Of a DNA stretch of 64,000 bases, positions 1 to 13,036 are shown one piece after another. Numbering within the stretch: the first letter of the stretch is position 1; every line of letters starts with the position of its first letter. A model generated the notes under the pieces. That model worked only from the letters and a program-made list of their open reading frames with translations, was not told where the DNA came from and did not search any database. The DNA comes from Sycobia sp. Sy_11 (taxonomy: Eukaryota; Arthropoda; Insecta; Hymenoptera; Epichrysomallidae). The stretch is taken from NCBI GenBank assembly GCA_018907035.1, contig JACCIC010000019.1, positions 4,419,501 to 4,483,500 on the forward strand, in the 5' to 3' direction. The position numbers were made by a program, and so were the translations under genes.

Positions 1-739
1 ATTTACAATCTAATTATTTGTACATTGCTCTTGTTAACAAAGGACAATCTGACTGCCCCCATCGGCAAATCTACCGAATCTATGCATCTGCTTCGTTCAA
101 CGTTTCGAGCCGCTTCGGTTCATCATCCGGGACAGATTGATAATGAAATAAGATGACGAATAGAATAAGCTTTTTTATATTTTAAGCTATAATAGACAGT
201 GCGTAGACATTATCCAAATTCACTAATCATAGGATTCGAATGAAATCGATGGATTACATAAGCTCAAAATTGAGGTTATTCATCTTAGACATAATATCAA
301 TAAAAAGGGAATTCAATCTGAATGTGTACAAGAAGTTTTTATAAATATATTACTGAATTTTTAGGTAATCGTTGATTAATTTTCATAGATTTATATTTTC
401 AATTATTTTTCTATTTTACAATATATAACAACTACATATAACAATATCCTTAAATTCATGCCTGTTTTATAATTGATTTGAGTACGTGTTAAACCCTTCA
501 AATTCGAGATAACAAATTGATTTATTGTAGAAAATATTAGTTTATTTTATAGAAAATGTATAGCTCATTTCAAATGCTTTTTTGTTTATTTCGTAATTTG
601 AAGGTGGCGAGTCCTCTTAATGTTTGAAGAGAGAAAAAAACATACATATATGCATATATACACTTCGAACATATTTAACTTGGAGTATTATAAGCTTATA
701 ATCGACATCGAACTAACGAAATGAAGTATTACTCCGACT
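1..739. other. AT-rich intergenic DNA
   Basis: There is no open frame of note and no recognisable element in this stretch. It is AT-rich with scattered short homopolymers and a small TATATA run near 645-660. It lies upstream of the P450 gene and may contain distal regulatory sequence, but nothing specific can be supported. Confidence 0.5.
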
Positions 740-1305
740 GTGCGTGGATGCACGTGTGTAAATCTCATAATTTTTTTTCCCCTATTTAGCCATCGATACG
801 CAGAAAGCGAGAGAGATTCACGCGATTGTCCAGCCATCACACCGCCGACCGTGACCGAATGCAAATACGTACAAAGAGATGACCAACGGGAGACCGGGAG
901 CGCAGCGCATCATCGCCGAGAACCGCCCTCCCCGTCGCCAGTGCGAAAATCGTCGGCTTTCCATCGCCACCCGGCGATCCACGGCAGCAGCCTCGGGGCC
1001 TCGGACGAAGTAGAGGGAGGAGAAGGAGAAGGAGGAGGCGCGCGATATCTCTTTCTCTCTCTCTCTCTATCTCCCTGGGCCGCTCCCTCTCTCTCTCTCT
1101 CTCTTCTTAGATCCTGCCCCTCTCTCTCGCTCAATAAATATATATATATATATATGTATATAAGAAAGCCTCGCGGATCGATGAGTTTCCACGTCGAAGA
1201 AGCCCGCCGCGCGATCCATAGTTCATCGCGCCGCGGACGGTGCCTCTGACATCGGGCGATCGTTCTCGCAGAGCGACGCACCACGCGCGCTACCCAGAGG
1301 CAGAG
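740..1305 (+). promoter_or_regulatory. Putative promoter and 5' leader of the P450 gene
   Basis: GC content rises sharply compared with both flanks, and the stretch contains CT-rich tracts (about 1050-1130) and a short TA run (about 1137-1155). It ends directly at the ATG of the predicted first coding exon at 1306. The position and the CpG-rich composition suggest a promoter and 5' untranslated leader. No TATA box or initiator was identified with confidence. The open frames crossing it on both strands are low-complexity Ser/Leu/Arg-rich readings of the CT tracts and are not taken as genes. Confidence 0.4.
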
Positions 1306-1329
1306 ATGGCCGCTGTGATCAGGCAAATT
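1306..1329 (+). CDS. CYP4AA1: P450 exon 1 (start codon)
   Basis: The exon encodes MAAVIRQI and is followed by the strong donor GTGAGTAAG at 1330 (phase 0). It was chosen because exon 2 has a clear acceptor after a long pyrimidine tract and opens in the matching phase. The alternative is a start inside the frame that runs into exon 2 (ATG at 3129 or 3174), which would read through that pyrimidine tract. I consider this less likely. Confidence 0.65.
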
Positions 1330-4300
1330 GTGAGTAAGACGCCGCGCCGACGATTCGGGCCTCGTCAAGAGGGGGGGGGGGCGGTGTTTGGTTTGAGAAA
1401 GTGCGCGGGGTCGGCGATGAGGGGGCTGGAAAGGGGGTAAGGGCGAGTGACACTGTGCCGAGTGCCGAGCCACGGGCACATGTATATGCGTGCCCTTATT
1501 GTACGACGTCCGCGGACGATATTAATGCGATGTATGTTTATGGATGTTCGTGTGTGCTTGTCATTTTGTGCATTGTGCGAAGGGTGAGGGGGCGGGGGAC
1601 GGTTCGTCGCGCGATGATATCGGGTGTGAAGATAGATTTTTTAATGGCTCCTTGTCTATATCGTTTAGGTCTGTTGTTTGGACAATAATAAGGATTGAGT
1701 ATTTCTTCTTTCAACCCGTAAATGTCGATGTTTCGATCGCTACCCTTGATTCGCAATCTGCGATTTCGTTAAATTGTCACGGTGCAACTGTTTCAGAGCT
1801 CAAAGGTATATGCCGACAATCCTATGACTGATAAAAGCACTCGGAAAAATAATGAACGCTGGTTACAGTCAGACCGTGTTATACCCGCATCAAACTGTAT
1901 CGGAAAAAAGTACTGATCGTACATATTTTTACGAAGTGTCGCAATGTAGCAGTGATTTTAATAGTCACGTAAGTAAGATCCTCGAGAATTTACATCTGGC
2001 GTCACTGTTGACAATTGCTCAAAATATCGGTAACTTTCAATGACACACTGACTCACTGAAAATTTAGTTATTCCGAGACTGCAAAAAAATCAGTTTCATT
2101 TTCTAAATTTTCAGTTACTTTTAGTTCTTTCGATCTTCAAGTGGGATGCAAAATCGCACTAGTTAACAATCTCACGTAGTTAACTATATGAACTATACAA
2201 GACGACTAATATCCGCGACTTCGACGTAAATTGTATCCAATGCAATGACTGTCAATGACAAAAACAAAATGACAATCAACGCACATTTTCAATTACCGTG
2301 TGAAGGGTAATGGTGGATTTTTCCAACGACGCGACGCCGATCGCGCGATTACGAAAATTTAACGAACGGATTCATCGACCATCCAGATCCGCGGGAACTT
2401 AAAGTCTCAATGCGAATAAAATCGAAAAGTTAGCGCCGCTTTTAACAATGCAAATCTCTCGATGCGCGCATTAAACGATTGCACCCGTAATACATAAGAT
2501 ACGATATCCGTATAAATCGCCCGTGGCTAAAATTAAAGCTACTCGAAAGCGCCCCCCCCCTCTATGCAGTTATCGGATATCGGAATTTCGGCTTACTCGC
2601 GATTCGTGTAATCTCACGATGTCTCATAATCCGGACGCGCATTTTATCCGTCCGAATCCGCGCGTTCGCTTACAATGTTTGAACAGCATCCGCTTCGAGG
2701 TGTCTCTTAATTACTTTGGCGGAAGGATACTAATCGCCGAAGGGCCGGCGAAGGTTGTTGGTTAAACATTGATTAAGCAGCGCCGCGTATTATATTCTGA
2801 TTTAGTGCTCTCTCTCTCTCTCTCTCTCTCTCTCTATTTTTCTCTCGGGCCACTTGGAACCCCGATTTCTCAGCTCGTGCATTGAAATCGAATTTCTCAT
2901 CCTATTCCGCCAAATCATTCTCTAATTTTTCTTCTCTCTCGACTTTCCATCTGCCTCGATTTCAGGATCACGTATTAAGATCGCTCTAAAAAGCAGCTAA
3001 ATAGAAAAATTTGCGCGACTTCGTCGTTCGTCTGTAGAGACGTTTCAGGGTTGTTTTTTATTTAGATTTTTTACATTAAATGGAATTCGCAAATTGCGCG
3101 GATAAGACGCTAAACGCGCGTAGGATGAATGATACGAGTACGATTCGCTCGCGGATCGAATACGATAATAATGGATATATTTTTTTTTTCGCTCTGCACC
3201 GCGCACGTTTCGAACGTTTCATCGGCCCCGTTTCGCTTTCAGTGGGACCGGGACGCTCAGGAATTATGGATCTATCTCGCTTTGATCATCGGCACACTGG
3301 CGCTCTATATCTTTAAGGATTACATCAGGATATACTGGACCATTCTTCAGCTGAATGGACCAAAGCCCCTGCCGTTTGTGGGAAACACCAACATGGTTTA
3401 TCAAAAAGACCGTGAGTTTATGCCTCGACTGAATCTACGATTAATGCTATGTAAAATTATTGCCGATGATCGTGCGTAAGCGAACAAAAATTCTAAGGAT
3501 TTTGTAATGTTCCAGTATAACGTAAACAAGTAATTGATTTTTTTTTTTATAGTATGCTAATAATACGCGAATCAGCTAAATAAATATGGCGATCGGCGGC
3601 TACTCAAATCTGCATACATTCACGTGAGAGATTATTTTTTAAAGTATTCCTCCTCGGTATATCGATATATTAAACGTGTAAAGTTACGAGCAATGTACTC
3701 AAATCATTGAAATACCTGTATCATTCTGCATATATATTATATGATAAAGCCGCGAGAATTAATAGAAGAGCCAAGGTATAATTCAATAGCGTATGTAGAT
3801 AAAAAATAGTCTGGACTTTTATTCGTTATTGTCGTGGTTATTTTTTTTTTTAATTGATCATTGTCGTGATAAAATGTAATTATTAAATAGAAAGATAATT
3901 AACATAAAACCTCGTACTTTTCAAACTTTTTTTCCCTCTTCTTTCAAGCACTTCATCTCGCGCGCAAATAATTTATCTCGTACCTTAGAAAATGCTTAAT
4001 TACGTTTTTATCTTGCGACTGAATTTTGACCAATTAAGCTCGCGCGACAGTTGCAGTCGCGCACAACTTACAGATACTCCCCCATGTAAATAGTCGTGGT
4101 TGTAACGCGAAAAACCCGTAGTCCGCGCTTACGGACACATTTGCATAAATTCCGTTTCAAAAGGCATCCGGATCAGCGTGTTACAATTGCCGCGGTCAGC
4201 AAAATCTTACGCTCTGCAAAAGGCCAAGAGTTGCCGTGTGGTCCATTTGACAGCGATCCTTGCCCCGTCGCTGCCACGTCGAAACGTTCGCCGCGTTTAC

Positions 4301-7300
4301 ATCGCCGCGTTTATTTATATCGCCGCGGCGCGGATCATCGCGCACGTACGCGACGTATTTGCGATAAAAAAAAAAAAAAAAACAAAAGAAAATCGCTAAT
4401 CCCAGCACTTTTCGCGGCGGGCCAGTCCTCGACGTGATGTCCCACACCGCTTACAAGGAGTACGGCTCGGTGTGCCGCTTCTGGATCACCGTCGTCCCGT
4501 ACGTCGTGCTGTTCGAGCCGGACGACGTGCAGGCGGTCCTCGGCAGCTCCAAGCACACGCGCAAGATCTTCTTTTATCGGATGCTCGACAATTTTCTGGG
4601 CAAGGGCCTGATAACGAGCGAGGTCGAGACTTGGCGGGCGCACAGGCGCCTCCTACAGCCCGCCTTTCATCTGCAGGTGCTGCAGAGGTTCGTCGGCTCG
4701 TTCACCGAGTGCGCGGAGAGGCTGGCGGGCAGGCTGGCCGCGCGGGACGGCGAGGAGATCGACGTCACGAAGTTCGTCAACGACTCGGTTTACGAGATAC
4801 TCAACGGTGGGTGTGTATTTGCTATGCCTGCGTGTGTGTATCTGTGGGTGTGTGTGTGGGTGTGCGCACAGGCCGTGGCGCGAGGAATTTTTTGAGACTG
4901 CGTTTATATAAACTGCCTAATCCCCGCCTAATCTCATTGCTCAGGTCTTGTATTATTTTCCAATATCAACGAATAATTCGGCTTTGAATCCAGAATTGCA
5001 ATTAGTACGTTCGTCGTATTCAGTGAGATTTACCATATCGTCACGAACAAGATCACATTACCATAAACACTTGGAAATCGTCAAAAATTTTCTGTGACTA
5101 TTTTAAAAACATTGTTTCTATGAAGTTTGTCAAGAGCCTTTCGAGCAGCAATCGTACTTCTCGAATATTAATAGAAAATTTGAACGATTTCCAAATATTC
5201 TGACAACGTGACCTAAATGAATAAAACTCGCGCGAAATGTCCAATATCGTTTAACAAGCATAACCGCTATCAGCTGTAAAAATTTTATCATCCCTCGTGG
5301 TAAACCCTATTATTTGTCGATAAAGATTCGTTATTCAAATTATCTAAGTGGGAAAATTCGTGAGCGCGCTTTCATACCTTTTCTAAATTTATCACCTTTT
5401 CTATTAAACAGATCAACGATGTTTCATATCAGCCAATTTAATTTTTGTTTAACTCAGAATTAATACAATATATAGATCTATTAATAGTGGATGACTAATT
5501 TTATTTATTAGCACTTTCTTCACGACATATATTGAATTAGAAAAGGGAAGGTTATCGGTGTTCATGCTAATTTTTTAATTAAAACATATTTGATATACAT
5601 TAAAATTTTCTTTAAATTATATATATATATATACCCTACACATACTTTATAATTTTCGTTTAAAAATGTGATGCGAATTTACTCATAAAATCAACGAGAT
5701 TTTTTCCTGTTATGTAACATCGTAATCTAAACCCCCAGCCGGGTGTAACGGTACCATAATACAAAATAATCAAGAACTCCTACTTCTTTAAGCGGTCGCT
5801 CAATTTTCCCCCCTTGTCGCGACGATGTTGCGCGGAGAAAAGGGGGGGGGCGAAGGTCAATATCGTGATACTTACTACAAACTCTGTTGCCGCTGTTGCA
5901 GAAACCGTTTTGGGGATCGACGTGGCCAGCAAGGCGAACGAGAACGGCGTTGTCGATCTCGATGATCTACCGTTTCGAAAGTAGGTACTTTTTGATTAAG
6001 TCATTTTTTAGAAGCTCTTCGCAGTAATGGTGTTTTTCAATTGATCGAGCGATCGATGAAAAAGTGTCGAAAGTCATTTATTAAAATGCTTTTCGTTTTT
6101 ACTGTTTTCTTTAATTTGTTTATGAGAATTAGACTATTACTACGAGTATACTAATTTTATAGTACACTTTTCTAATATCATATTAATTCATATTTAAAAT
6201 AACTAACAGCACCTGCTGTATAATCGACTGTAGACACAAAAAAAATTTTTATATGATATTATGTGATAATATAAATATAGTTTATTATAATTGTGGTGCA
6301 TACATATGTATGGATTATGTAGACAAACGTATACTTGGAAAAATATTGCCCGTTTAATATTTCATAAGATTCTATGATTTTACGTATTTAACTATGAATT
6401 AATTTAATTAAAAATTATCTTAATCAATTATACTGTTTATCAATTTTTTGATTGGTTTTGACAAGTTTTATCCCATTATCAAGTATATGAAAGTTAAATT
6501 TATGTAGATATATTAAATTTATAGAAATAAATAACTTTTACTTGGTTACTAAAATAACATTATAATTATTAAAATATATTCTTGTTAAAATCTAATTTTT
6601 CTCACCAAACTAAGTTTGAATAATAATACTAATTTACAGAATACCAAATATAAATCATAGAATGTTTCCAAAAATTTCATTCCTATATTTATAAAAGAAT
6701 AAATCGTTCAAGAAGAAAAAAAGATTTAAGACTTGATGCTGAGTTACAACGTCTATAGATCTTGAAAAAAAAATGTATGACTAATTTTAACACGTATAAG
6801 AACATGCGCTTTTAGATAAAATCTCTTGTTCAGGCAGTTTACACCTCTATAAAAATGCAAATTTTATCACTTATCACGTATTTCAGGTTTTCGTTGAGTG
6901 AACGGAATGATTTTATATTTTAAACAAACACTTTTTTCTGATATTGCTTTTTTTTTATAGAATATGTTTTGGACATTCATATATATGTTCACTCAAATTC
7001 GAGCAATATTTTAACCATGAAAACAAAGTTTTATAGTTAAGTTACTATTTACAGAGCTTCTATATTGTATAGGAAGCTTAAGAGATTCTATATTATACAT
7101 GAACAATGGCTTACCAATTATAAGCATTAATTCATAATTAATTCTTTATAAAATTATACATGGTTGATTTATTGCTCTCAAGTATTGATTTTACCTTATA
7201 AACCTTGATAAAAAAAAATCAAACAAGAATAATCCTTATTGTAATTTTTTTTTAAGCGATTGCTTACAATTCGAAAATCTATTATTATTTAAACTCAGTA

Positions 7301-7476
7301 AGTATGAATTTTTTTTTGTTTAACTTTAGTTTTAGTTTTTGTACTTTACTTTTTACGGATCATTAAGAAAATTATCATAACGAATTCACGGTAAAAAAAA
7401 GTAAATGTTTCCGCTATGCAAAAAAACTCTATTTTAAAAGACATCAAGGCATCAGAGGACTCGCAACTTCAAATAA

Positions 7477-7531
<55 letters not shown>

Positions 7532-10420
7532 TTAAATACATAAAATAAAAATGATAATTGTTAATAAAGCTAGTAGTTACTGGATGTGAACGCAGATTGA
7601 TGTTGAAAACAACTATTACTGAATAAAGTATTATTTTGAAACTGCATATGAAATTGTACAGAGGTGAAATCACTCGAAACGCTTGAAGCACTATTTTATG
7701 AGACAACAATTATTATTGGAAACTCATATCAAAATAATTCAAGATACATTTGTATAGAAATTCCTTAATTTACTCAACTTTACGATTTATGTTGCGCAGC
7801 TATTTGCATAAGTAAACGAGATTACTGTAAATTCACGCGTAGATTAATTATCTTTTGTTGATCACGATTTGAAATTTTATTAAAAGCGAAACTGTGATTG
7901 CATGTGTCATGGCAACTGGCAATGACAGTACATCGGACGAAATTTTCTATTCTTCCCTCGTGTTCATATATATTCGTTTTTTAATTCTGCTGATTGGTCC
8001 GATATAGGAGTAAATAAAATCTCATAATTTAAATATAAACGTAATTTTAATCCTTATATCTCGTTCTGTATGTCGCCACGATTTTTCAAATGTTAATGTC
8101 TACATATTTGCCTATTTTTCTAAAATTATTAAATTTATTGTTTATTGCATTTACGCAGAATAGATAATAATTTTGTAAAATATTTTCAATTTATAGACTT
8201 ACATCACTCGGATATACATATCGTCTAATTATGGTTTCGCTTTTGATGAAATTGAAATATTAGATCGGAAAAAAATCGATTCCGACATTAATTAATAATA
8301 GTTTATTTAGTATTTTTTTTATTTGATTATATTAAATAGTTTTATATTATTTTATTTTATTTTTATTGTGCCGCATGGAGATGTTCTCTATTTACGAAAA
8401 TTATCTGCTTAAAAATGCTAATATATAAAGTATACTGCTGAAAAAGTTTTTTTTTTGTCGAAAGCGTAGATGTTAACAACCACCAATAAAACAACAACTT
8501 TAATAACGATCATATTTTCCTACATAATGGAGAACTGAACTTAGTCAGGTAAAAATTACATAACGTTATTTTCAATAGTTTAAATCAAATTTTATTCAAT
8601 AAGACTGCAATAAAAATTTAAACGAATTGGTGAAGTAATTATGAAGTATCGAGATTATCGGAAAATTTAATTCTGAATTTAAAACTCTGTTTCGCGTAAT
8701 GATGACGTCAGTTCATCAATGAGAAGTTGAACTTTTCAATACACCTCGATTTCGTATATGTCAAGATTTTCCAGTAGTTATCATCCATATTTATTTTTTA
8801 AATGAAATTTAATAGATTCTGTATTATTATATTGTCATTAGTTATTTAAAAAACAATTTCAAACCCAACTGTTGTACCGATTATTATCTATATATCGATA
8901 CACGTACATCCGATTGGACGTATTGTCCAGCCGTTGAATGATTTTAGCACGTGTTTTGTATTTGTAACGGAATCGCATTTTATTGTCTTAGCGATCATAA
9001 TAGTTCTAACGAAATACATAAACTTCTGTTTGGTGAATTAGATTTAGAGTTACGCTCTGTGCTACACCAAATCAAATTGTCATAACGGATAAATACACAC
9101 AATGTAAAACACACTGTCTAATTGCTTTTCTTTTATCACAATAAATTACTATTTGCAAATAAAATTACGTGAATGGTTCAGTTCCTCGTTATTACTCGCC
9201 GAGCGAAAATTCGTCGATAATAAAGAAAATTTCTCCCCGAAATTCGCGCGCCCGCCGCCACAGGGGCCAAATGGTCGTGCCCTACAGGCTGCTCCATCCC
9301 TGGCTCCTCGTCGACTGGATCTACAAGCTGACCAGCATCGGCAGACGGGAGGCGCAGCAGAGCCAGGACCTCTCGGTCGCCTGCCGCCGCATGCTCGAGG
9401 AGAAGCGACGCGCGCGCCTCCTCGCGCCGGACGAGCGCGGCCCAGCCAGCTCCCTCCTCGAGCACATGCTCGAGGTGAACGAGAGGAGCCCCGAGGCGTT
9501 CAACGACGAGGACATCATCAACGAGTGCTGCACCTTCATGCTCGCCGGCCAGGACTCGGTGGGCACCGCCACCGCCATCACCCTCTTCCTGCTCGGCAAT
9601 CATCCCGCCTGGCAGGAGCGCTGCGCGGCCGAGCTGGCCGAGATATTCGGCGAGAGCGCGAGGTCGCCGACGATGCAGGATCTGAGGTCGATGCGCTGCC
9701 TCGAGGCCTGCATCAAGGAGGCGCTCAGGCTTTATCCGAGCGTGCCGCTGTTCGCGAGGACCCTCGGGGAGGACGTCAGTGTCGGTGAGCGCGTATATGA
9801 AAATACATTTGCTTTCGTTATTTGTTTTTCTTTCGCTCCAAGAGTGGGCTTGGACGTCCTTCGGTCAAGACCGTATAAAAATGCTTCAGGATCAGGAGCC
9901 CCGACGTGAGGATACTAGTTTTGCCATGAATTTTTAACTAAGTGTTGTAAGAATCTTTCCCTTTGTTATACTATGTTATTTGAATATTTTACTAAATAAT
10001 ATCGTCTTGCTTTGACATTCGGGGTATTATACGATCTTATACGATCGCACGTCATGTTTTACAAATTTTCAAAAGCTGCATTATCAAATACAACCAATTA
10101 TGGGTTTAGTATGAATTAAACACAAGTTTAACAATAAAAAATTTGCATATAATAAATTGTACTATCACCGTAAGCATGAATAATTAAAAACAAAAAAGTA
10201 ACTACGTAATATGTAGCGGCACTTGAGGTTACTAAAGAAGATGTATTAATAGTTCAAAATTCGTCTCCTAGTATATGACGAATACTTTATTTGTACGAAA
10301 GTAAACGAATTTCATAAATATAATACATTATTTAACAATCTTTGCTTTCATAAATACTTTTATGAAAAACCTCAAAACTATAATTCACAAATAATTTTTA
10401 ATAAAAGAAGACTTGATACA

Positions 10421-10476
<56 letters not shown>

Positions 10477-11522
10477 CCAGCGTCCACCTTGTTTAATAAA
10501 GATCTAATACTCCGCCTTTTTTGAACTAATTATATTCGCTTGCAATATCTTGTAAATCCGATTTCCGAGACCATTTCTCAATCCGGTTCCGAAACAAGTT
10601 TTCGTCCATAATTAGTATGAGAATCAGAATTCACAATTTATAACGAGTAATTCTGAATATTCCATTATAACGTAGTTACAACCAATACAGTCGTTACAAT
10701 AAATACAACGAATACAAATCGCTTTTAGCTTTGGAATATAAACTCACTGAAATAAAATCAGTTCGTTTTACACAAATTGGCGAAAGAGTATTAATTTCGC
10801 ACGGTATTTTCTTTAGACTATAATGGCCAATCGATTCATTTTTCTTTAAATGTAAGAGCAGTACTTGGCTCTCTTATACCAAACTGATCCGAGGGCCTTA
10901 ATTCGAGGACAATAATTCAGGTATCCATTGTACGAGCAAGTCTGAAAGCTTTTTCTTAAAAATTATTTCAAGACTGATCGATGGAGAAAATGAAATTATT
11001 TTTGGTTATTAGATAAAGGAGAAAACAATTCATGGTCGATATATAAATTACGAAACATAGATCACTAACGTTATCATTAATAAATAATCCGAGAGTATAT
11101 GATACAATATTTAATAACCAAATGAAATAAATTTAACTGTATAGTAAGCAATAATTTACCAGTAACCGCAGTACCGTGTCTAGTTATTATCGTCTGCCCG
11201 GTTAACGACGGATCGTTCGAATTTTGAATTAATTAATAACAAAATCACGGCTGGTTGGAAAGGACCTCTCTTACATGTATAATAAAACGAAGCGTTAATT
11301 TGCCCATTCGCAGGTAAGCACGTAATACCGGCAGGCTGCGGCGTAATTATCGTGCCGTACAGTACGCATCGGCTGCCCCATCATTTCCCGGATCCCCACA
11401 GCTTTCGCCCGGAGCGCTTCAGTTCGGAAAACTCGGAGAAGCGGCATCCCTATGCTTACCTGCCGTTCAGCGCTGGCCCGCGCAACTGCATCGGTGACTA
11501 TAATGTTTTCTTTTTACTTTTC

Positions 11523-11587
<65 letters not shown>

Positions 11588-11848
11588 GTATATTAAATAC
11601 TAGTAACTCGTTCAGTAGTACGATCACTGATTCTTGGAAACACATGGAAATGTAACGATGCTTTGTCCTCAGGCAACAAGTTCGCGATACTGGAGATAAA
11701 GGCGATGATCAGCGCGATCCTGAGGAGGTTTCAACTGTCCGGCGTCGAGGGCAAGACCGAGGTCCAGCCCAAATTTCGCCTGACCGTGCGCGCCTCCGGT
11801 GGCCTGTGGCTCAAGATAAACAAGCGTCGCGGCGTCGACGCTCGATGA
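1306..11848 (+). CDS. CYP4AA1: Cytochrome P450, CYP4 family (CYP4AA1-like), 7 exons, 509 aa
   Basis: Predicted exons are 1306-1329, 3243-3411, 4426-4806, 5902-5980, 9264-9784, 11314-11493 and 11673-11848. All introns are GT-AG, the phases (0,1,1,2,1,1) close exactly, and the total is 1530 nt including the stop. The protein starts with a hydrophobic ER-anchor helix (about residues 16-32) followed by the proline-rich hinge [10 protein letters not shown]. The I-helix carries AGQDS (312-316), the K-helix ExxR is EALR (370-373), ERF is at 425-427, and the heme loop [10 protein letters not shown] (443-452) places the heme-ligand cysteine at 450. P450s of this kind are ER-membrane monooxygenases using NADPH-P450 reductase; the substrate is unknown. 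The AGQDSVG I-helix, the [15 protein letters not shown] stretch and the ASGGLW C-terminus resemble insect CYP4AA1 as I recall it, not the GHDTT form of most CYP4s. The subfamily call is recollection and not an alignment. Exons 3 and 5 are GC-rich while the introns are AT-rich. Confidence 0.9.
3243..3411 (+). CDS. CYP4AA1: P450 exon 2 (membrane anchor and hinge)
   Basis: The acceptor is CTTTCAG at 3236-3242 and the donor GTGAGT at 3412 (phase 1). The exon encodes the N-terminal membrane helix ([17 protein letters not shown]) and the proline-rich hinge [10 protein letters not shown] typical of microsomal P450s. Confidence 0.88.
4426..4806 (+). CDS. CYP4AA1: P450 exon 3 (helices A to C region)
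   Basis: The acceptor GGCCAG ends at 4425 and the donor GTGGGT starts at 4807 (phase 1). The frame contains [13 protein letters not shown], the C-helix W-x-x-x-R motif that contacts heme propionate, and the CYP4-like stretch [12 protein letters not shown] just before it. The first-choice acceptor is fixed by phase: the nearby CCCAG at 4405 would put the exon out of frame. Confidence 0.92.
5902..5980 (+). CDS. CYP4AA1: P450 exon 4
   Basis: This short exon runs from acceptor TTGCAG to donor GTAGGT at 5981 (phase 2). It encodes [11 protein letters not shown] followed by an acidic loop and LPFR, matching the CYP4 region that follows the conserved Y-x-I-L motif. It is too short to stand out as an open frame and was found by extending the gene model. 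The intron after it (5981-9263) is about 3.3 kb of AT-rich DNA with a (TA)n run. Confidence 0.88.
7480..7530. repeat. (TA)n microsatellite in P450 intron 4
   Basis: An uninterrupted TA dinucleotide run of about 50 bp. Similar runs in the western half lie at 10424-10472, 11526-11592, 12971-13032 and 27956-27992. Confidence 0.95.
9264..9784 (+). CDS. CYP4AA1: P450 exon 5 (I-helix and K-helix)
   Basis: The acceptor is CCACAG at 9258-9263 and the donor GTGAGC is at 9785 (phase 1). This largest exon encodes [10 protein letters not shown], the I-helix with AGQDSVGTA and the K-helix [10 protein letters not shown] with the invariant ExxR pair. It is strongly GC-rich, with many C or G third positions, in contrast to the neighbouring introns. 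Confidence 0.95.
11314..11493 (+). CDS. CYP4AA1: P450 exon 6 (ERF and heme-binding loop)
   Basis: The acceptor is TTCGCAG ending at 11313 and the donor is GTGACT at 11494 (phase 1). The exon encodes [20 protein letters not shown] and the heme loop FSAGPRNCI, whose last glycine is completed by the next exon. The following intron is only 179 nt and about a third of it is a (TA)n tract. Confidence 0.95.
11673..11848 (+). CDS. CYP4AA1: P450 exon 7 (L-helix to stop)
   Basis: The acceptor is TCCTCAG ending at 11672. The exon encodes [17 protein letters not shown], the L-helix after the heme cysteine, and the C-terminal [10 protein letters not shown] before a TGA at 11846-11848. Confidence 0.93.
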
Positions 11849-11995
11849 TTTCGCCCTGAGCGTCTCTGGATGGCTCTCGAGACGCGCGCGGGGCGGTGGC
11901 GGTGAAGGTGTGACGGGGGGGGGGTCAGTGTAACAGGGGATCGTCGACGCCAGTATACGCGCGGACGATCGGCGTCGTCGAACGATGAGGCTATA

Positions 11996-12027
<32 letters not shown>

Positions 12028-12091
12028 TAATAATAATAATAACAACAACAATATCAAGAAATTTATCGCGTCGGTGCATTATTGTTGCGCG

Positions 12092-12151
<60 letters not shown>

Positions 12152-12170
12152 GTATGTATTTTGCAATGAA
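11849..12170 (+). repeat. Likely P450 3' UTR with AAT and TA microsatellites
   Basis: This stretch follows the stop codon directly. It contains a poly-G run near 11913-11923, an interrupted (AAT)n tract at 11997-12045, a (TA)n tract at about 12094-12139 and (TATG)n at 12138-12160. No clear poly(A) signal is seen before about 12450. Open frames on either strand here are readings of the repeats. Confidence 0.5.
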
Positions 12171-12976
12171 TGATGGATCGGGTGATTAAGTAAAGGAATT
12201 GGGAGATGATAAATTGATAACGCGCGGGATGTGATTGTATAAAGCTTCTAATTCTCCCCTCAATCTCTTTTTTTTCGGGAGATTATTTTTATTATTGACA
12301 GATAAATATCTTTGATCTGCAGCTGAATAATTTTATACGCAAAAGATTTTTAATTGTATTGTTATATGAAATTTTTTTTTGTAAGACAAATTTTTTTACT
12401 ACTTTATGAGCAACAAAAATTTCTGTTCCAAGCGATATATAAATATTATAAAAAATATAAATAAATATAAATACACAAATATTTAATCTCGTCGCCATTG
12501 TCGTAATGTTAACACAATTAAATAATAATGTTGAAGCAATGTAAAGCATATCAATTACTTCGGATTTGAACAAATGTTTTTATATTTTCATTAGAATATT
12601 TTAGATAAATTATCTGCTAATTTGAAATAACATTTTTAATAGATTAATTATATTTTTTAAATAGATCGAAATTTTTAAGCCTCTGATAACATATAAAGTT
12701 ATATTTGATTCATAATGTATTTATTCATAAGTTACGTTCAAAATCTTTGTAAATAAATATCATTGATTATTTTCATGATTACAGTTGAGCACAGTTAAAA
12801 AGTGTAAAAATGTAACTGATGGAGAATCATAATAAATTTCATCTATTTTAAATTTTTCTTAACATTTGCAGAATAAATATCAAACTATTTTATCAATTAA
12901 CAAAAATAAACCACAAATTTAATTGTTTATATTGTAAAATTTATGTATTAAAAATAAAAAAGAACAATTATACATA

Positions 12977-13036
<60 letters not shown>

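Noticed and set aside
740..1479. Long open frames on both strands at the P450 5' end
   Set aside because: They are Ser/Pro/Arg-rich readings of CT-rich and GC-rich sequence, overlap on opposite strands and have no domain.
4096..4447. Open frames just upstream of P450 exon 3
   Set aside because: They run through the poly(A) stretch and the acceptor and are intron sequence in the exon model.
9178..9603. Minus-strand open frames opposite P450 exon 5
   Set aside because: They are antisense shadows of a GC-rich coding exon, which commonly leaves long open frames on the opposite strand.
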